From Halomonas alkalicola (GTDB lineage Bacteria; Pseudomonadota; Gammaproteobacteria; Pseudomonadales; Halomonadaceae), in assembly GCF_030704205.1 (NCBI RefSeq), contig NZ_CP131913.1, positions 1,612,001 through 1,676,000 of the forward strand: a stretch of DNA of 64,000 nucleotides, read 5' to 3'. The position numbers were made by a program, and so were the translations under genes. The notes beneath the pieces were generated by a model. That model was given only the letters and a program-made list of their open reading frames with translations. It searched no databases and was not told the origin of the DNA. Position 1 is the first letter of the stretch; every line of letters begins with the position of its first letter. Of this stretch, positions 1 through 9,510 are shown one piece after another.

Positions 1-507
1 GGTCAGGGGGCCGAGCAGGGTCACCTTCACCGCATGGCCCAGCGCCTGGGCCTCGGCCACCTGCTCGAAGAGGCGGGAGCTGGCCAGCCGGAAGGACTGG
101 CCGGCGTGGAGCTCGGGCACCAGGTAGTGATAGTTGGTATCGAAGTACTTGGTCATCTCGCAGGCGGCGGCGGGCTCGCCGCTGGGCGCCCGGCCGCGGG
201 CCATGCGGAAGGCGGTGTCCAGCGACACCTCGCCGGCCGCCAGCTCGGCCTCGGCGCCGAAGCGTGCCGGCACCGCCCCCAGGGTCACGGAGAGGTCCAG
301 GACCTGGTCGTAGAAGGCGAAGTCACCCACCGTGACCAGGTCGAGCCCCGCCTCGCGCTGCTCGGCCCAGTGCCGGGCGCGCAGCTCGCGCCCTGCCCGC
401 TCCAGCCCCTCGCGATCGAGCTCGCCCTGCCAGTAGGCCTCCACCGCACGCTTGAGTTCGCGATCGGCGCCGATGCGCGGATAACCGATAACATGAGAGA
501 TACTCAT
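1..507 (-). CDS. metE: Cobalamin-independent methionine synthase MetE, N-terminal part
   Basis: Transfers a methyl group from 5-methyltetrahydropteroyl-triglutamate to homocysteine, the last step of methionine synthesis, without vitamin B12. Only the first 169 residues lie in the window and the frame stays open to base 1. The start [19 protein letters not shown] matches the MetE N-terminal barrel opening (HxxGxPRxGxxRELK). It is followed by the conserved [12 protein letters not shown] and [15 protein letters not shown] blocks, where the family binds folate and homocysteine. The gene is divergent from metR, the usual arrangement for MetR-activated metE. The catalytic zinc-binding C-terminal domain is outside the window. 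Confidence 0.95.
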   Translation of the reverse strand, partial: MSISHVIGYPRIGADRELKRAVEAYWQGELDREGLERAGRELRARHWAEQREAGLDLVTVGDFAFYDQVLDLSVTLGAVPARFGAEAELAAGEVSLDTAFRMARGRAPSGEPAAACEMTKYFDTNYHYLVPELHAGQSFRLASSRLFEQVAEAQALGHAVKVTLLGPLT

Positions 508-611
508 TGAAAAACCCTCCATGGATGAATAATCCAGCAGAGTCTGGCTGGCCACGCAGGGTGAATCAAACTAAACTTCCTAATCTTGAAAATGAAAATG
601 GCTCACTCGGC

Positions 612-1526
612 ATGCTCGAACTGCGACACCTCCGCACCCTGGTCGCACTGCGCGACGCCGGCTCCCTCGTCGAGGCGGCCGAGCGGGTCCACCTGACCCA
701 GTCTGCCCTCTCCCACCAGATCAAGGACCTCGAGGAGCGGCTCGACAATCCGCTGTTCGTGCGCAAGACCCGGCCGGTGGAGTTCACCCGCGCCGGCCAG
801 CGGCTGCTGCCCCTGGCCGAACAGGTGCTGCCGCTGGTGCGCATGGCCGAGCGCGACCTGGCGCGGCTGGCCGGCAACGAACAGGGCCGGCTGCACATGG
901 CCATCGAGTGCCACAGCTGTTTCCAGTGGCTGATGCCCACCGTCGACCACTTCCGCGACCACTGGCCCGAGGTGGAGATCGACATCCCCGGCGGCCACCA
1001 CTTCGACCCGCTGCCGGCCCTGGCCCGCGAGCAGCTCGACCTCGTGATCACCGCCGACCCCCAGCCGCTGGCCGGCATCCACTACGAGCCGCTGTTCCGC
1101 TACGAGGGGCTCTTGGCGGTGGCCCGCCAGCATCGCCTGGCCGGCAAGGCGTTCGTCACCCCCCGGGAGCTGGCCGAGGAGACGCTGATCACCTATCCGG
1201 TGGAGCACGCGCGGCTGGATGTCTTCACCCAGTTCCTGGACCCGGCCGGGGTGCGCCCGAAGGAGCTGCGCACCGCCGAGCTGACCATCATGATGATGCA
1301 GCTGGTGCCCAGCGGCCGCGGGGTCTGCGCGCTGCCCAACTGGGCCCTGACCGAGTACCTGGAGCGCGACTACGTGAAGGCCGTGGCGCTGGGGGAGAAG
1401 GGCGTGTGGAGCACCCTGTTCGCGGCGATCCGCGAGGAGACCCGCCAGGCGCCCTGGATGGAGGACTTCCTGCGCACCGCCCGGGAGACCTCCTTCGCGG
1501 TGCTGGAGGGGATCAAGCCCGCCTAG
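612..1526 (+). CDS. metR: LysR-type regulator of methionine genes MetR
   Basis: Predicted 304-residue LysR-family activator of methionine biosynthesis, with homocysteine as the usual co-inducer. An N-terminal winged helix-turn-helix (about residues 1-60, with LTQSALSHQIKDLEERL as recognition region) precedes a substrate-binding domain. The frame is open upstream to 507, but the family start is MLELRHLRTL at 612, so I use that ATG; no strong ribosome site is visible before it. Divergence from metE, 104 bases apart, strongly supports MetR over another LysR protein. I could not find a clean TGAA-N5-TTCA MetR site in the shared spacer. Confidence 0.9.
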   Translation: MLELRHLRTLVALRDAGSLVEAAERVHLTQSALSHQIKDLEERLDNPLFVRKTRPVEFTRAGQRLLPLAEQVLPLVRMAERDLARLAGNEQGRLHMAIECHSCFQWLMPTVDHFRDHWPEVEIDIPGGHHFDPLPALAREQLDLVITADPQPLAGIHYEPLFRYEGLLAVARQHRLAGKAFVTPRELAEETLITYPVEHARLDVFTQFLDPAGVRPKELRTAELTIMMMQLVPSGRGVCALPNWALTEYLERDYVKAVALGEKGVWSTLFAAIREETRQAPWMEDFLRTARETSFAVLEGIKPA

Positions 1527-1539
1527 CGGGCGCCGGCGG

Positions 1540-3141
1540 CTAGGGTCGCTGGGGCAGCAGCAGGGTGAAGCGGGCCCCGCCCAGGGCGGGGCTGGCGTCC
1601 ACCCCCACGCTGCCGCCGTGCCAGGTCATCACCTTCTGCACGATGGAGAGCCCCAGCCCATAGCCGCCGGAGCTGCGGGTGCGGCTGTCGTCGAGCCGCG
1701 CGAAGGGCTTGAAGATCGCCTGGCGCTCGCCGACCGGCACCCCGGGGCCATCATCCTCCACGTCGATGCGCACCAGGCGGGGCTCCGCCTGCACCTGGAT
1801 CACCACCCGACTGCGCGCATGGCGGCAGGCGTTGGCCACCAGGTTCTGCAGCGCCCGCTGCAGGTAGCGCGCCTCGGCCAGGGCCTCCACCTCGGGTCCC
1901 TCGGCGAGCACGATGGCCAGGTGGCCGTGCAGCGGGCTCAGCGCATCGATCACCCGCTCCGCCATGGCCCGGCAATCCACCAGGGTCGCCTCCATCTCGC
2001 GGCCCTTGACGGCGTCGCTGCCCAGGCGGGCATAGGTGAGGATCTCGTCGACCAGGCCGTCCAGCTCCTCGATGTCGCCATCGATCCCCTGCAGCTGGCG
2101 GCGAATCGCCGCATCGTCGGTCATGTCCTCGACCATCTGCACCGCGAAGCGGATGCGGGCCACCGGCGTGCGCAGCTCATGGGAGACCGCGCGGATCATG
2201 TCCTGCTGGGCGCGCAGCAGCGCCTGGACCTGGGCCACCATGCCGTTGAAGGCCATGCCCAGCCGGCCGAGGAAGTCGCCACTCTCCACCTTGACCCGGG
2301 TGTCGAGCCGGCCGGCGGCGATGCGCGTGGCGGCAAGCTCCAGGCGCGCCATGCGCGCCTCGATTCCGCGGATCAGCAGGTAGATGGTCGCCCCCAGCAC
2401 CGCCAGCAGGATCAACGCCACCAGCAGCTGCAGGGAGCCCGGCACCGGATCGAAGGCCTCGACCGGGCCGATGCTCAGCCAGCTCGCCTCGCCCCCGCCG
2501 GGTAGCGCCAGGTACATGGCCATGGACCAGCGGCCAGGAAAGAGACGCATGACCACTTCGCCGTCAGCCAGGCGCCCGAGCTGATAGGGGTCCAGGCCCG
2601 CCGGCGGGGCGTCGCCAAGCTCGACGGTGATGCTGCTCTCGGCCACCCGGGAGAGCCGTGCGTGCCGTTCGGCGGGCGGGCTCTCGGCCAGCCACTCCGC
2701 CAGCAGCTCGGTGAAGCCGCGCAGCTGCTGCTCGCTGAGGCTGGCGAGGTCCACCTGCAGCAGGCGCTCGCCGTCGGGCAGCAGCTTCCGCAGGCGCCCG
2801 CCGCGCTCATCGCGCTCCTGCACCAGCACCTTGCCCCGCTCCAGGCGCAGGCGGGTGAAGTAGCCGAGGGAGGCGCTCTGGACCGGCAGCACGGAAGGGG
2901 TCAGGTCGAGGCGGCGGGCCTGGGTCTCGAGCCAGCCGGCATGGGCATCGGCGGGCAGCGCCTCGAGGCGCTGGGCGAGCAGGCGCATGGGCACCTCGGC
3001 GAGCTGCTCGCGATGGTGCTCACGGCGTACCTGGTCGACCATGGCCACGCCCAGCAGGGCCAGGCCGAAGGTCAGCAGCAGGGCGAGCGCCAGCAGCACA
3101 TAGACGCGCAGGAAGGTGCTGTCGGCCAGGACCCGCCGCAT
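1540..3141 (-). CDS. RstB-like sensor histidine kinase
   Basis: Membrane sensor kinase of 533 residues. A first membrane helix (about 13-34) and a second (about 237-258) flank a roughly 200-residue periplasmic region. HAMP, dimerisation and ATPase domains follow. The phospho-acceptor is His321 in AVSHELRTPVARIRF. The ATP-binding part shows NLVANACRHA, DDGPGVP and GYGLGLSIV. It starts three bases after the stop of the response regulator, so the two are co-transcribed and partners. The pair resembles Escherichia coli RstA/RstB, but the periplasmic region is longer than in RstB (433 residues), so the signal may differ. Confidence 0.85.
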   Translation of the reverse strand: MRRVLADSTFLRVYVLLALALLLTFGLALLGVAMVDQVRREHHREQLAEVPMRLLAQRLEALPADAHAGWLETQARRLDLTPSVLPVQSASLGYFTRLRLERGKVLVQERDERGGRLRKLLPDGERLLQVDLASLSEQQLRGFTELLAEWLAESPPAERHARLSRVAESSITVELGDAPPAGLDPYQLGRLADGEVVMRLFPGRWSMAMYLALPGGGEASWLSIGPVEAFDPVPGSLQLLVALILLAVLGATIYLLIRGIEARMARLELAATRIAAGRLDTRVKVESGDFLGRLGMAFNGMVAQVQALLRAQQDMIRAVSHELRTPVARIRFAVQMVEDMTDDAAIRRQLQGIDGDIEELDGLVDEILTYARLGSDAVKGREMEATLVDCRAMAERVIDALSPLHGHLAIVLAEGPEVEALAEARYLQRALQNLVANACRHARSRVVIQVQAEPRLVRIDVEDDGPGVPVGERQAIFKPFARLDDSRTRSSGGYGLGLSIVQKVMTWHGGSVGVDASPALGGARFTLLLPQRP

Positions 3142-3144
3142 GGC

Positions 3145-3858
3145 TCAGCTCTCCTTGACGAAGAGATAGCCCTTGCTGCGCACCGTCTTGATGCGATGCG
3201 GCTGGTTGGGGTCGTCACCGACCTTGGGCCGGATGCGCGACACCCGCACGTCGATGGAGCGGTCCTGCCCGTCGTACTTGATACCACGCAGCTGGGCGAA
3301 GATCTCCTCCCGGGTCAGCACCCGACCGGCGTTGCTGGCCAGCAGCCACAGCAGGTCGAACTCGGCACTGGTGAGATCGATGCGCTCGCCGTCCAGCCAG
3401 GCCTCGCGGGTGGCGCTGTCGATCTCCAGGTTGCCGAAGGTGAGCCGCGGCTCCGTCGCGGCCTCGGCGCTCTCGGCCCGGCGCAGCAGGGCGCGCATGC
3501 GCGCCAGCAGGACCCGGGGCTGAACGGGCTTCGGCACGTAGTCGTCGGCGCCCATCTCCAGGCCCAGCACCTGGTCCATGTCGTCGGTGCGCGCGGTCAG
3601 CATCAGGATCGGGCCCGGGTAGTCACCGCGCACGCGCCGGCAGATCGACAGGCCGTCCTCGCCGGGCAGCATCAGATCGAGTATCACCAGGTCCGGCTGC
3701 AGCGCCAGGATCCGCTCCACGCCGCGAGCGCCGTCGGCCTCCAGGGTGACGCGGAAGCCATTGGCCTGCAGGTAGTCGCGGGTCAGGTCGGCCAGGCGTT
3801 CATCATCCTCGATGATCAGCACATGATCCTGCTCCCGGGGGTCCAAGCTCTCGTCCAT
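3145..3858 (-). CDS. RstA-like OmpR-family response regulator
   Basis: Response regulator of 237 residues with an N-terminal receiver (about 12-125) and a C-terminal OmpR/PhoB winged helix (about 140-235, ending RIKTVRSKGYLFV). Acidic pocket residues ED and the phosphorylatable Asp61 in VILDLMLPGEDG are visible, as are the conserved Thr (LTAR) and Lys (PKPVQP). The open frame extends to 4095, but the ATG at 3858 follows a TTGAGG-like ribosome site and gives the normal length. The longer frame would run through the nrdA promoter. It is paired with the downstream kinase. The RICRRVRGDYPGPI-type region resembles RstA more than PhoB, but the regulon is unknown. Confidence 0.85.
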   Translation of the reverse strand: MDESLDPREQDHVLIIEDDERLADLTRDYLQANGFRVTLEADGARGVERILALQPDLVILDLMLPGEDGLSICRRVRGDYPGPILMLTARTDDMDQVLGLEMGADDYVPKPVQPRVLLARMRALLRRAESAEAATEPRLTFGNLEIDSATREAWLDGERIDLTSAEFDLLWLLASNAGRVLTREEIFAQLRGIKYDGQDRSIDVRVSRIRPKVGDDPNQPHRIKTVRSKGYLFVKES

Positions 3859-4034
3859 CCTCAAGTTCCATCCTGACTGGCAGGTGATCGGGGCAGCGGC
3901 GCCCAGGGGCATACCGCCATTGGCTAAAGGATACCCGAAATCCCCGGATACGCCTGCCTGTCGCCACTCGACGACGGCATAGCGCCCGGCGGGGGCCCAC
4001 GGCTCCCCAGGAAGATCACAAGCCGTCCACAGGG

Positions 4035-4043
4035 TTATCCACT
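4035..4043 (+). promoter_or_regulatory. DnaA-box-like site upstream of nrdA
   Basis: TTATCCACT is one mismatch from the DnaA consensus TTATNCACA and abuts the predicted -35 element of nrdA. In Escherichia coli the nrdAB promoter carries DnaA boxes, so a role in coupling dNTP supply to replication is plausible. This is inferred from sequence only. Confidence 0.45.
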
Positions 4044-4071
4044 TGAAGCCTGCCAAAACACACACTATCTT
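4043..4071 (+). promoter_or_regulatory. Predicted sigma-70 promoter of nrdAB
   Basis: TTGAAG (4043-4048), a 17-base spacer and TATCTT (4066-4071) make a good sigma-70 match. It lies about 125 bases before the nrdA start, which leaves a leader of roughly 120 bases. The -10 element sits inside the first NrdR box, which fits direct repression. Confidence 0.55.
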
Positions 4072-4075
4072 GTGC
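4060..4075 (+). promoter_or_regulatory. NrdR box 1
   Basis: The 16-mer ACACACTATCTTGTGC matches the NrdR consensus (ACAC-W-ATATATW-GTGT) at about 13 positions. It overlaps the predicted -10 element of nrdA. NrdR is the zinc/ATP-cone repressor of ribonucleotide reductase genes, and its boxes occur in pairs about three helical turns apart. A partner begins 32 bases downstream. Confidence 0.75.
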
Positions 4076-4091
4076 CTCCATACGAGGCATA

Positions 4092-4107
4092 ACACTACAT
4101 CCTGTGA
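4092..4107 (+). promoter_or_regulatory. NrdR box 2
   Basis: The 16-mer ACACTACATCCTGTGA is a second consensus-like NrdR box. Its start is exactly 32 bases from the start of box 1, the spacing expected for two NrdR units on one DNA face. It lies just downstream of the predicted transcription start. Confidence 0.7.
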
Positions 4108-4196
4108 AAAGACCCTCTCCGCCGCGGTTCCTTCACAGACGCCCCCGAGCGTTTTTCATCGCCGCCTCTCGTTCACCTGACAGGGACTCCATCGAC

Positions 4197-7100
4197 ATGT
4201 CATCCACGACCTCTCCGGACGCGCCGTCCGTCACCGTCACCGCCCCGCAGACCCTGCGCGTCATCAAGCGCACCGGCGACGTGGTGCCCTTCGATGCCGG
4301 AAAGATCGCCGTGGCCATGCGCAAGGCGTTCCTGGCCGTGGAGGGCGACAACGCCGACGCCTCCTCCCGGGTACGCGATCTCGTGCGTGACGCCAGCGAG
4401 GCCATCGCCCAGGCCTTCCTGCGCCGCATGCCCGACGGCGGCACCGTGCATATCGAGGACATCCAGGACCAGGTCGAGCTGGCGCTGATGCGCGCCGGCG
4501 AGCAGAAGGTGGCGCGCGCCTATGTGCTCTACCGGGAGGCCCACGCCCGGGCGCGCGCCGCCGCCGCCGGCGATATCCAGAAGCCTCACCCCACTCTCAA
4601 CGTGACCCTGCTCGACGGCACCACCCGCCCGCTGGACCTGGGCCGGGTCGAGACCCTGGTGCAGGATGCCTGCGCGGGCCTCGACAGCGTCGAGCCCGGC
4701 CGCATCGTCGAGGACTCCCTGAAGAACCTCTACGACGGCGTCAGCGTCGATGGCGTCTCTCAGGCGCTGATGATGACCGCCCGCACCCTGGTGGAGAAGG
4801 AGCCCAACTACACCTACGTCACCGCCCGCCTGCTGCAGGACAACCTGCGCCGCGAGGCGCTCGCCTTCCTCGGCGTGGCGGATGAAGCCACCTACCAGGA
4901 GATGGCCGAGCTCTACCGGCCGGCCTTCGAGGCCTACGTGGCGAAGGGCATCGAGTTCGAGCAGCTCGACCCGCGCCTGGCCGAGTTCGACCTGGCGCGC
5001 CTGGGTGAGGCGCTGGACCACACTCGCGACAACGCCTTCACCTACCTGGGCCTGCAGACCCTCTATGACCGCTACTTCATCCACCGCGATGACGTGCGCT
5101 ACGAGCTGCCTCAGGTGATGTTCATGCGCGTGGCCATGGGCCTGGCGCTGAACGAGGACGACCGCGAGGCGCGGGCCATCGAGTTCTACGAGCTGCTCTC
5201 CAGCTTCGACTACATGGCCTCGACCCCGACCCTGTTCAACGCCGGCACGGTGAGAAGCCAGCTCTCCAGCTGCTACCTCACCCCCGTGCCCGACGAGCTC
5301 GACGGCATCTACAGCGCCATCCGCGACAACGCCCTGCTCTCCAAGTGGGCCGGCGGGCTCGGCAACGACTGGACCCCGGTGCGCGCCCTGGGCTCCTGGA
5401 TCAAGGGGACCAACGGCAAGAGCCAGGGCGTGGTGCCCTTCCTCAAGGTGGTCAACGACACCGCGGTGGCGGTCAACCAGGGCGGCAAGCGCAAGGGCGC
5501 GGTCTGCGCCTACCTGGAGACCTGGCACCTGGACATCGAGGAGTTCCTGGAGCTGCGCAAGAACACCGGCGACGACCGCCGCCGCACCCACGACATGAAC
5601 ACCGCCAACTGGGTGCCGGACCTGTTCATGAAGCGGGTCTTCGACGACAAGGAGTGGACGCTCTTCTCGCCTTCCACCTGCCCGGATCTCCACGATCTCT
5701 ATGGCGCCGCCTTCGAGACGCGCTACGAGGAGTACGAGGCGATGACCCGCACCGGCGAGCTCAAGCTCTTCAAGCGGGTGCGCGCCAAGGACCTGTGGCG
5801 CCGGATGCTCTCGATGCTGTTCGAGACCGGCCACCCCTGGATCACCTTCAAGGATCCCTGCAACCTGAGAAGCCCCCAGCAGCACGCCGGCGTGGTGCAC
5901 TCCTCCAACCTGTGCACCGAGATCACGCTGAACACCAGCGTGGACGAGATCGCCGTGTGCAACCTGGGCTCGGTGAACCTGGCCCAGCACGTGGTCGACG
6001 GCGAGCTCGACGACGCCAAGCTGCGCAAGACCGTGAGGACCGCGGTGCGCATGCTCGATAACGTCATCGACATCAACTATTACGCGGTGCCCCAGGCGCG
6101 CAACTCCAACCTCAAGCACCGCCCGGTGGGGCTCGGCATCATGGGCTTCCAGGACGCCCTCTATGCCCTGGACATCGCCTACGCCAGCCAGGCTGCCGTC
6201 GCCTTCGCCGACCGCTCCATGGAGCTGGTGAGCTACCACGCCATCGAGGCCTCCTCGGATCTCGCCGCCGAGCGCGGCCGCTACGAGAGCTTCGAGGGCT
6301 CGCTGTGGAGCCAGGGCGTGCTGCCCATCGACTCCATCCAGAAGCTCAAGACCGAACGCGGCGAGAAGTACATCGAGCTCGACGAGAGCGCCACCCAGGC
6401 GTGGGGCGTCCTGCGCGACAAGATCGCCCAGCAGGGCATGCGCAACTCCAACGTGATGGCCATCGCCCCCACCGCGACCATCTCCAACATCTGCGGTGTG
6501 ACCCAGTCGATCGAGCCGACCTACCAGAACCTCTACGTGAAATCGAACCTCTCCGGCGAGTTCACCGTGGTCAACGCCTACATGGTCAACGACCTCAAGG
6601 CGCGCGGGCTGTGGGACGAGGTGATGATCAACGACCTCAAGTACTACGACGGCTCCGCCCAGCCCATCGAGCGCATCCCGGCGGACCTCAAGGCCAAGTA
6701 CGCCACCGCCTTCGAGGTGGAGCCGAAATGGCTGGTGGAAGCCGCGGCACGCCGCCAGAAATGGATCGACCAGGCGCAGTCGCTAAACCTCTACATCAAG
6801 GGGGTCTCCGGCAAGAAGCTCGACGTGACCTACCGCATGGCCTGGTTCCGCGGCCTCAAGACCACCTACTACCTGCGCGCCCTGGGCGCCACCGCGGTGG
6901 AAAAGTCCACGGTGGAACGCGGCAACCTCAACGCGGTGAGCAACCAGGCCCCCGCCGCCCACGCCCCCGCGTCCGCACCCCAGCCGATGGCGCGAGAGCC
7001 AAGAGGCGTAGAGGACTTCCTCACCGGCAAGGCGGGTGCAGGCTCACGGGCCCCCTCGGCCGCCGAGATCGACGACCTGGGCTGCGAAGCCTGCCAGTAA
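4197..7100 (+). CDS. nrdA: Ribonucleoside-diphosphate reductase class Ia, alpha subunit
   Basis: Catalytic subunit (967 residues) that reduces ribonucleoside diphosphates to deoxy forms with NrdB. An N-terminal ATP-cone (about 20-113, starting [14 protein letters not shown]) is followed by a second, weaker cone-like region (about 133-225), as in the long Pseudomonas-type NrdA. Catalytic residues are visible: Cys359 (LSSCYL), Cys573 (SNLCTEI), Cys588 (VCNLGSVN), the radical-relay Tyr pair in [10 protein letters not shown] and the mobile C-terminal CEAC at 963-966. I use the ATG at 4197; the frame opens at 4104 inside NrdR box 2. nrdB follows after 101 bases. Confidence 0.97.
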   Translation: MSSTTSPDAPSVTVTAPQTLRVIKRTGDVVPFDAGKIAVAMRKAFLAVEGDNADASSRVRDLVRDASEAIAQAFLRRMPDGGTVHIEDIQDQVELALMRAGEQKVARAYVLYREAHARARAAAAGDIQKPHPTLNVTLLDGTTRPLDLGRVETLVQDACAGLDSVEPGRIVEDSLKNLYDGVSVDGVSQALMMTARTLVEKEPNYTYVTARLLQDNLRREALAFLGVADEATYQEMAELYRPAFEAYVAKGIEFEQLDPRLAEFDLARLGEALDHTRDNAFTYLGLQTLYDRYFIHRDDVRYELPQVMFMRVAMGLALNEDDREARAIEFYELLSSFDYMASTPTLFNAGTVRSQLSSCYLTPVPDELDGIYSAIRDNALLSKWAGGLGNDWTPVRALGSWIKGTNGKSQGVVPFLKVVNDTAVAVNQGGKRKGAVCAYLETWHLDIEEFLELRKNTGDDRRRTHDMNTANWVPDLFMKRVFDDKEWTLFSPSTCPDLHDLYGAAFETRYEEYEAMTRTGELKLFKRVRAKDLWRRMLSMLFETGHPWITFKDPCNLRSPQQHAGVVHSSNLCTEITLNTSVDEIAVCNLGSVNLAQHVVDGELDDAKLRKTVRTAVRMLDNVIDINYYAVPQARNSNLKHRPVGLGIMGFQDALYALDIAYASQAAVAFADRSMELVSYHAIEASSDLAAERGRYESFEGSLWSQGVLPIDSIQKLKTERGEKYIELDESATQAWGVLRDKIAQQGMRNSNVMAIAPTATISNICGVTQSIEPTYQNLYVKSNLSGEFTVVNAYMVNDLKARGLWDEVMINDLKYYDGSAQPIERIPADLKAKYATAFEVEPKWLVEAAARRQKWIDQAQSLNLYIKGVSGKKLDVTYRMAWFRGLKTTYYLRALGATAVEKSTVERGNLNAVSNQAPAAHAPASAPQPMAREPRGVEDFLTGKAGAGSRAPSAAEIDDLGCEACQ

Positions 7101-7201
7101 GTCCAACCGGACACGTATTGCCGCCGGTGGAGCGAGAGGCGCCGGGTGAGCCTCGAGCGATGAATCCATCCATGGCCCCCAATCAACTCGAGGTAAGTGA
7201 A

Positions 7202-8452
7202 ATGCTGAACTGGGACGAATTCCACGAGGACGAGACCCCCGTTGCCGAGCAACCGACCGAGGCCGCACCCACGCCGCCCCCGGCCGCCAAGCCGCAGCCG
7301 GCCCAGCCGGCCGAAGCCGTGGCCGAGAGTCGCGGCAGCTACCGGGTCGCCGAGGGTGATCGCCTGGCGCGGGCCCGCAAGTCACTGGAGGAGCTCGACG
7401 TGGCCGCCGGCCTCGAGGAGCTGGAGATGGGCGCGGCGCGCATCCAGGTCGACGACAAGCAGATGATCAACGCCCGCGCGGACCTGAACCAGCTGGTGCC
7501 GTTCAAGTACGAGTGGGCCTGGCAGAAGTACCTGGACGGCAGTGCCAACCACTGGATGCCCCAGGAAGTGAACATGAACGCCGACATCGCCCTGTGGAAG
7601 AGCCAGGACGGCCTGACCCCGGACGAGCGGCGCATCGTCGAGCGCAGCCTCGGCTACTTCTCCACCGCCGATTCGCTGGTGGCCAACAACCTGGTGCTGG
7701 CGCTCTACCGGCTGATCACCAACCCCGAGTGCCGCCAGTACCTGCTGCGCCAGGCATTCGAGGAGGCGATCCACACCCACGCCTACCAGTACTGCGTGGA
7801 GTCGCTGAGCATGGACGAGGGCGAGGTCTTCAACATGTACCGCGAGGTGCCCTCGGTGGCCGCCAAGTCCGCCTGGAGCCTCAAGCACACCCAGTCCCTG
7901 GCCCGTCCGGACTTCAACACCGGCACCCCGGAGACCGACCAGGAGCTGCTGCGCAACCTGGTGGCCTTCTACTGCGTCACCGAAGGCATCTTCTTCTACT
8001 GCGGCTTCAGCCAGATCCTCTCCATGGGTCGGCGCAACAAGATGACCGGCGTCGCCGAGCAGTTCCAGTACATCCTGCGCGACGAGTCCATGCACCTTAA
8101 CTTCGGCGTGGACATGATCAACCAGATCAAGATCGAGAACCCGCACCTCTGGACCCCCGATTTCCAGGACGAGGTGACCCAGATGATCCTCGAGGGCACC
8201 GAGCTCGAGATCGCCTACGCCCGGGACACCATGCCCCGCGGCGTGCTGGGCATGAACGCGGCGATCATGGAGGAGTACCTGCACTTCATCTGCAACCGTC
8301 GCCTGGCCCAGATCGGCCTCAAGGAGCAGTTTCCCGGCGCCCAGAACCCCTTCCCGTGGATGAGCGAGATCATCGACCTGCGCAAGGAGAAGAACTTCTT
8401 CGAGACCCGCGTCACCGAGTACCAGGTGGGCGGCGCACTGAGCTGGGACTGA
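7202..8452 (+). CDS. nrdB: Ribonucleoside-diphosphate reductase class Ia, beta subunit
   Basis: Diiron-tyrosyl radical subunit (416 residues) that supplies the radical to NrdA. Iron-ligand segments [12 protein letters not shown] and DESMHLNFG are conserved, and the C-terminus VGGALSWD looks like the NrdA-docking tail. The N-terminus has an unusual Pro/Ala/Glu-rich low-complexity stretch (about residues 12-45) before the core. The ATG at 7202 follows GAGG at ideal spacing and gives MLNWDEF. An upstream in-frame ATG at 7160 is possible but has a poorer context. A strong terminator-like hairpin follows, closing the nrdAB operon. Confidence 0.95.
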   Translation: MLNWDEFHEDETPVAEQPTEAAPTPPPAAKPQPAQPAEAVAESRGSYRVAEGDRLARARKSLEELDVAAGLEELEMGAARIQVDDKQMINARADLNQLVPFKYEWAWQKYLDGSANHWMPQEVNMNADIALWKSQDGLTPDERRIVERSLGYFSTADSLVANNLVLALYRLITNPECRQYLLRQAFEEAIHTHAYQYCVESLSMDEGEVFNMYREVPSVAAKSAWSLKHTQSLARPDFNTGTPETDQELLRNLVAFYCVTEGIFFYCGFSQILSMGRRNKMTGVAEQFQYILRDESMHLNFGVDMINQIKIENPHLWTPDFQDEVTQMILEGTELEIAYARDTMPRGVLGMNAAIMEEYLHFICNRRLAQIGLKEQFPGAQNPFPWMSEIIDLRKEKNFFETRVTEYQVGGALSWD

Positions 8453-8485
8453 AACCGGGGCCGCGCAGCCCGATCGTGATGCAAG

Positions 8486-8507
8486 GGGGCCGCCCGAAGG
8501 CGGCCCC
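8486..8507 (+). terminator. Hairpin terminator after nrdB
   Basis: A nine-base perfect stem (GGGGCCGCC / GGCGGCCCC) with loop CGAA, followed by GTT, sits 33 bases after the nrdB stop. The next gene converges from the other strand, so it may act in both directions. Confidence 0.65.
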
Positions 8508-8528
8508 GTTCATGTCATGCCGGCCTGG

Positions 8529-8708
8529 CTACCCCTTTGGCCCCAACAGGAACCAGATGATCAGCCCGAGCAGCGGGAAGAACAGCAGGATCAGGATCCA
8601 CAGCAGCTTGGCCACGGGCCCGGCCGAACTCTTGGCCACCTTGACGACGGCCCAGATCACGATGATCAGCCAGATCAGGCCCAGCAGGCCGGTCACTTCG
8701 ATTCCCAT
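8529..8708 (-). CDS. PLDc_N-type small membrane protein
   Basis: A 59-residue protein starting MGIEVTGLLGLIWLIIVIWA, with a ribosome site AAGGAG eight bases before the ATG. Two hydrophobic helices (about 6-24 and 34-55) end in WFLLGPKG, the signature of the phospholipase D N-terminal membrane domain (PLDc_N). These occur alone as tiny inner-membrane proteins in many proteobacteria. The function is unknown. It converges on nrdB and faces away from the cupin gene. Confidence 0.8.
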   Translation of the reverse strand: MGIEVTGLLGLIWLIIVIWAVVKVAKSSAGPVAKLLWILILLFFPLLGLIIWFLLGPKG

Positions 8709-8817
8709 TCGACTTCTCCTTGTCCATTCGGCGAATTGCCCCTTTCATGGGTAGCACAGCGCACCACCGGGAGACAAAGGAAGCCGGGTAGCGAAATGTG
8801 ACGGGGCGTTCGCGCGC

Positions 8818-9483
8818 TCAGTCCGGCAGCAGGTGGCCCACCTTCACGTAGATCAGCGCGCCCTCCTCGCCCGTGAAGGGCGTGTGCTGGCTGCGATGGG
8901 GGCTGCGCAGCCAGCTGCCGGCGGGATAGGCACCGAGCTCGTCGTGGAAGACGCCCTCCAGCACCAGGATCTCCTCGCCGCCCCAGTGGGCGTGGGGCTG
9001 GAAGCGGGTGTTGGGCGCCCAGCGCACCAGCGCCACGTGCTCGCCCTCGAAGTCATGCAGGGGCATCACGGAAAGCCCCTCCACCAGCCCCGGGCGCCAC
9101 TCGGCCGAGCGGGTATCGATCACCTTCTGCTCGGTATCCTCGGGCGAGAACTGGTGCAGCTTGACGAAGATCGTCGCGCCCTGCTCCCCCACCCGGGGGG
9201 CATGGGCGGTGCCGATGGGGTTGCGCAGGTAGCTGCCCGCCGGGTAGCGGCCGTGCTCGTCGGCGAACTCCCCCTCCAGCACCAGGATCTCCTCGCCGCC
9301 GCCATGCTCATGGGACGGGAAGGTGCTGTTGGGCGCATAGCGCACCAGGGAGGTGGCCCGGGCCACCTCCTCGCCGATGCGATCGAGCATCATCCGCTCG
9401 ACCCCCGCCATGGGCGAATCGACCCAGCGGTAGGCCTCGGGGGTGACCACCACCCGCTGGTCGAAGTCGGCATTGAGTCGCAT
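8818..9483 (-). CDS. Tandem ChrR-like cupin protein
   Basis: A 221-residue protein made of two similar cupin halves (about 25-110 and 125-215). Each carries a metal-binding motif: PSHEHGGGEEILVLEGEF in the first and PHAHWGGEEILVLEGVF in the second. Both end with a GxxLRxPxxxxHxP block. This is the cupin fold of the anti-sigma factor ChrR without its zinc-binding N-terminal domain, so it is more likely a metal-dependent enzyme or sensor than an anti-sigma factor. No sigma factor is adjacent. The substrate is unknown. Confidence 0.8.
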   Translation of the reverse strand: MRLNADFDQRVVVTPEAYRWVDSPMAGVERMMLDRIGEEVARATSLVRYAPNSTFPSHEHGGGEEILVLEGEFADEHGRYPAGSYLRNPIGTAHAPRVGEQGATIFVKLHQFSPEDTEQKVIDTRSAEWRPGLVEGLSVMPLHDFEGEHVALVRWAPNTRFQPHAHWGGEEILVLEGVFHDELGAYPAGSWLRSPHRSQHTPFTGEEGALIYVKVGHLLPD

Positions 9484-9510
9484 GGCACTCTCTCCTTTTC
9501 AGGGCCCGCG

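Noticed and set aside
507..611. N-terminal extension of MetR from the ATG at 507
   Set aside because: It overlaps the metE start region and the metE/metR promoter, and the LysR helix-turn-helix begins right after the ATG at 612.
4200..6239. Very long open frame antisense to nrdA (679 residues)
   Set aside because: Its composition (runs of H, G, V, L, A) is typical of the shadow frame of a high-GC gene, and nrdA on the other strand has full family motifs. The same applies to the long antisense frames over glnE, clpB, recJ, hom, thrC and ilvI.
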